A stretch of DNA of 64,000 bases from Alkalibacter saccharofermentans DSM 14828 (lineage in GTDB: Bacteria; Bacillota; Clostridia; Eubacteriales; Alkalibacteraceae), in contig NZ_FQTU01000001.1 in assembly GCF_900128885.1 (NCBI RefSeq), forward strand, positions 124,001-188,000, read 5' to 3'. The notes beneath the pieces were generated by a model. The model was not told the DNA's origin, did not search any database, and was given only the letters and a program-made list of their open reading frames with translations. Of the stretch, positions 63,114-64,000 are shown in pieces (position 1 is the stretch's first letter; each line of letters opens with the position of its first letter). The translations under genes were made by a program, and so were the position numbers.

Positions 63114-64000
63114 CTATTTCAATTTCAAATCCTTCAGTGCCTCGGCAAAAGGAGAATTGAATGCTTCGCTGTCATCTTGGCCTTTAAGGTATTTTTGTAC
63201 ATCCCGTTTAGATACGCCGCTTTTCTCCTGAGACTTTCTTTTATTGAAGGCGCTCATCTTTTCCCGATAGCCACATTTGCATATAAAGGTTTGCCCATCA
63301 CCCTGACCGGTCAATGTCATTTTCTTTTTGCATTGAGGGCATCTGGCGTTGGTGGTTTTGGCTACCCTTATCCGCTTTCCGCACTCAGGATCAGAGCATA
63401 TTAAAACCGTGCCGTTTCTGTCTTTTTCCTTGAGCATGTAATTGCCGCAATCCGGGCATTTATCGCCAGTCCTGTTCGTATGCACATATCTGGTCTCATC
63501 TCTTTTTATTTCATTTATGATCCTTTGGCTGTAATCTTTTATTTCGGATAAGAATTCATCTATATTAAGTTTGCCTTCCTTAATCTTTTCAAGCTTTGCT
63601 TCCCACAATGCAGTAAGGTCCGGTTCTTTCAAATCATCAGGCACCAGCTTTAATAGCTGAAGCCCCTTTTGAGTAGGCCTTAGATACTGTCCGTCTTTTT
63701 CTACATAGAATTTTGAAAACAGCTTCTCGATTATGTCTCCCCGAGTGGCTACAGTTCCCAAGCCTCCTGTGTCCTCCAAAAGTCTGGCAAGCTTTTTGTC
63801 CTTTTTAACCATGTATTTCGAAGGGTTTTCCATGGCTGATAGCAATGTCCCTTCAGTAAACAGCTTCGGGGGCTTTGTTTTATCCGCCTTAGGAGCAATT
63901 TGTGAAATATTGATTATGTCTCCAACCCTTAGATTTTTAAATTTCAGCGTGTTTTCTTCTTCATCCGTACCTGAAACAGATTTCCAGCCCTTGGATAGGG
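63114..64000 (-). CDS. topB: DNA topoisomerase III-like protein, 3' part only
   Basis: About 295 residues are visible; the frame is open to the right edge. KPPKLFTEGTLLSAMENP and DTGGLGTVATRGDIIEKL are the type IA topoisomerase III core (domain IV side); the active-site Tyr lies outside the window. The end carries zinc-ribbon pairs CPDCGNY, CSDPECGKR, CPQCKKK and CKCGYRE. It relaxes or decatenates single-stranded or precatenane DNA. Chromosomal topB and plasmid-type copies cannot be told apart here. Confidence 0.9.
   Translation of the reverse strand, partial: LSKGWKSVSGTDEEENTLKFKNLRVGDIINISQIAPKADKTKPPKLFTEGTLLSAMENPSKYMVKKDKKLARLLEDTGGLGTVATRGDIIEKLFSKFYVEKDGQYLRPTQKGLQLLKLVPDDLKEPDLTALWEAKLEKIKEGKLNIDEFLSEIKDYSQRIINEIKRDETRYVHTNRTGDKCPDCGNYMLKEKDRNGTVLICSDPECGKRIRVAKTTNARCPQCKKKMTLTGQGDGQTFICKCGYREKMSAFNKRKSQEKSGVSKRDVQKYLKGQDDSEAFNSPFAEALKDLKLK

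Noticed and set aside
63108..63404. 98-codon plus-strand frame near the right end
   Set aside because: Antisense to the zinc-ribbon part of the topoisomerase gene.

Overview
The window reads as chromosomal DNA of a low-GC, Gram-positive anaerobe of the Clostridia type (Bacillota). Grounds: a T-box leader before alaS, the yrrI-alaS-yrzL-yrrK-yrzB gene order of Firmicutes, a type IV pilus locus without an outer-membrane secretin next to aro genes, efp and a CD1247-type gene, a pyrophosphate-type phosphofructokinase, a GlgC/GlgD pair, and ferredoxin- and rubredoxin-type redox proteins. Several genes start with TTG. No rRNA, tRNA, CRISPR array, prophage or insertion-sequence transposase was recognised.

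Layout. 1-9 kb: end of a large U32 family protein, mutS2, a dCTP deaminase-type gene, a lipoprotein, then a cysteine desulfurase and thiI pair for sulfur transfer to tRNA. 9-12 kb: a long class A penicillin-binding protein on the minus strand. 12.4-24.7 kb: a version of the conserved alaS neighbourhood (AI-2E family permease, T-box, alaS, ireB, ruvX, DUF1292, O-methyltransferase, U32 protein), interrupted by an aldo/keto reductase, a fur-rnjA pair, mgsA and many intergenic repeats. 25-39.6 kb: a type IV pilus locus (pilB, pilT, pilC, pilins, pilD, minor pilins, pilM-N-O, then a second pilin module), broken by a Fic-domain gene between direct repeats. 39.9-43.8 kb: aroD, aroK, PPi-type PFK, efp and an acidic zinc-ribbon protein. 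44.2-55.7 kb: a complete glycogen locus, glgB-glgC-glgD-glgA-glgP-pulA, with malQ convergent. 55.9-64 kb: a DJ-1/PfpI protein, a HAD phosphatase, a VanZ-like protein, a SIS protein, a minus-strand operon gnd-zwf-cyclase-glutaredoxin-FTR/rubredoxin, and the 3' part of a topB-like gene.

How the genes work together. The glycogen locus can make ADP-glucose, polymerise and branch it, then release it by phosphorolysis, debranching and glucan transfer. The gnd-zwf operon supplies reducing power and carries two thiol/redox proteins. The pilus locus holds the motor, platform, peptidase, alignment proteins and at least seven pilin-like proteins.

Most unusual points: (1) glgC leaves its conserved reading frame at a dnaX-like A_AAA_AAG heptamer; (2) a three-gene, AT-rich pilin module lies between pilO and a second copy of the pilO tail and terminator; (3) a Fic gene with a perfect consensus promoter inside an inverted repeat sits between 75-bp direct repeats within the pilus locus; (4) intergenic repeats at 16.9-25 kb are built of small perfect hairpins with mostly 3-nt loops; (5) five pilus genes share a GGGGGAT start region. 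All statements come from reading the sequence; no database search was run.
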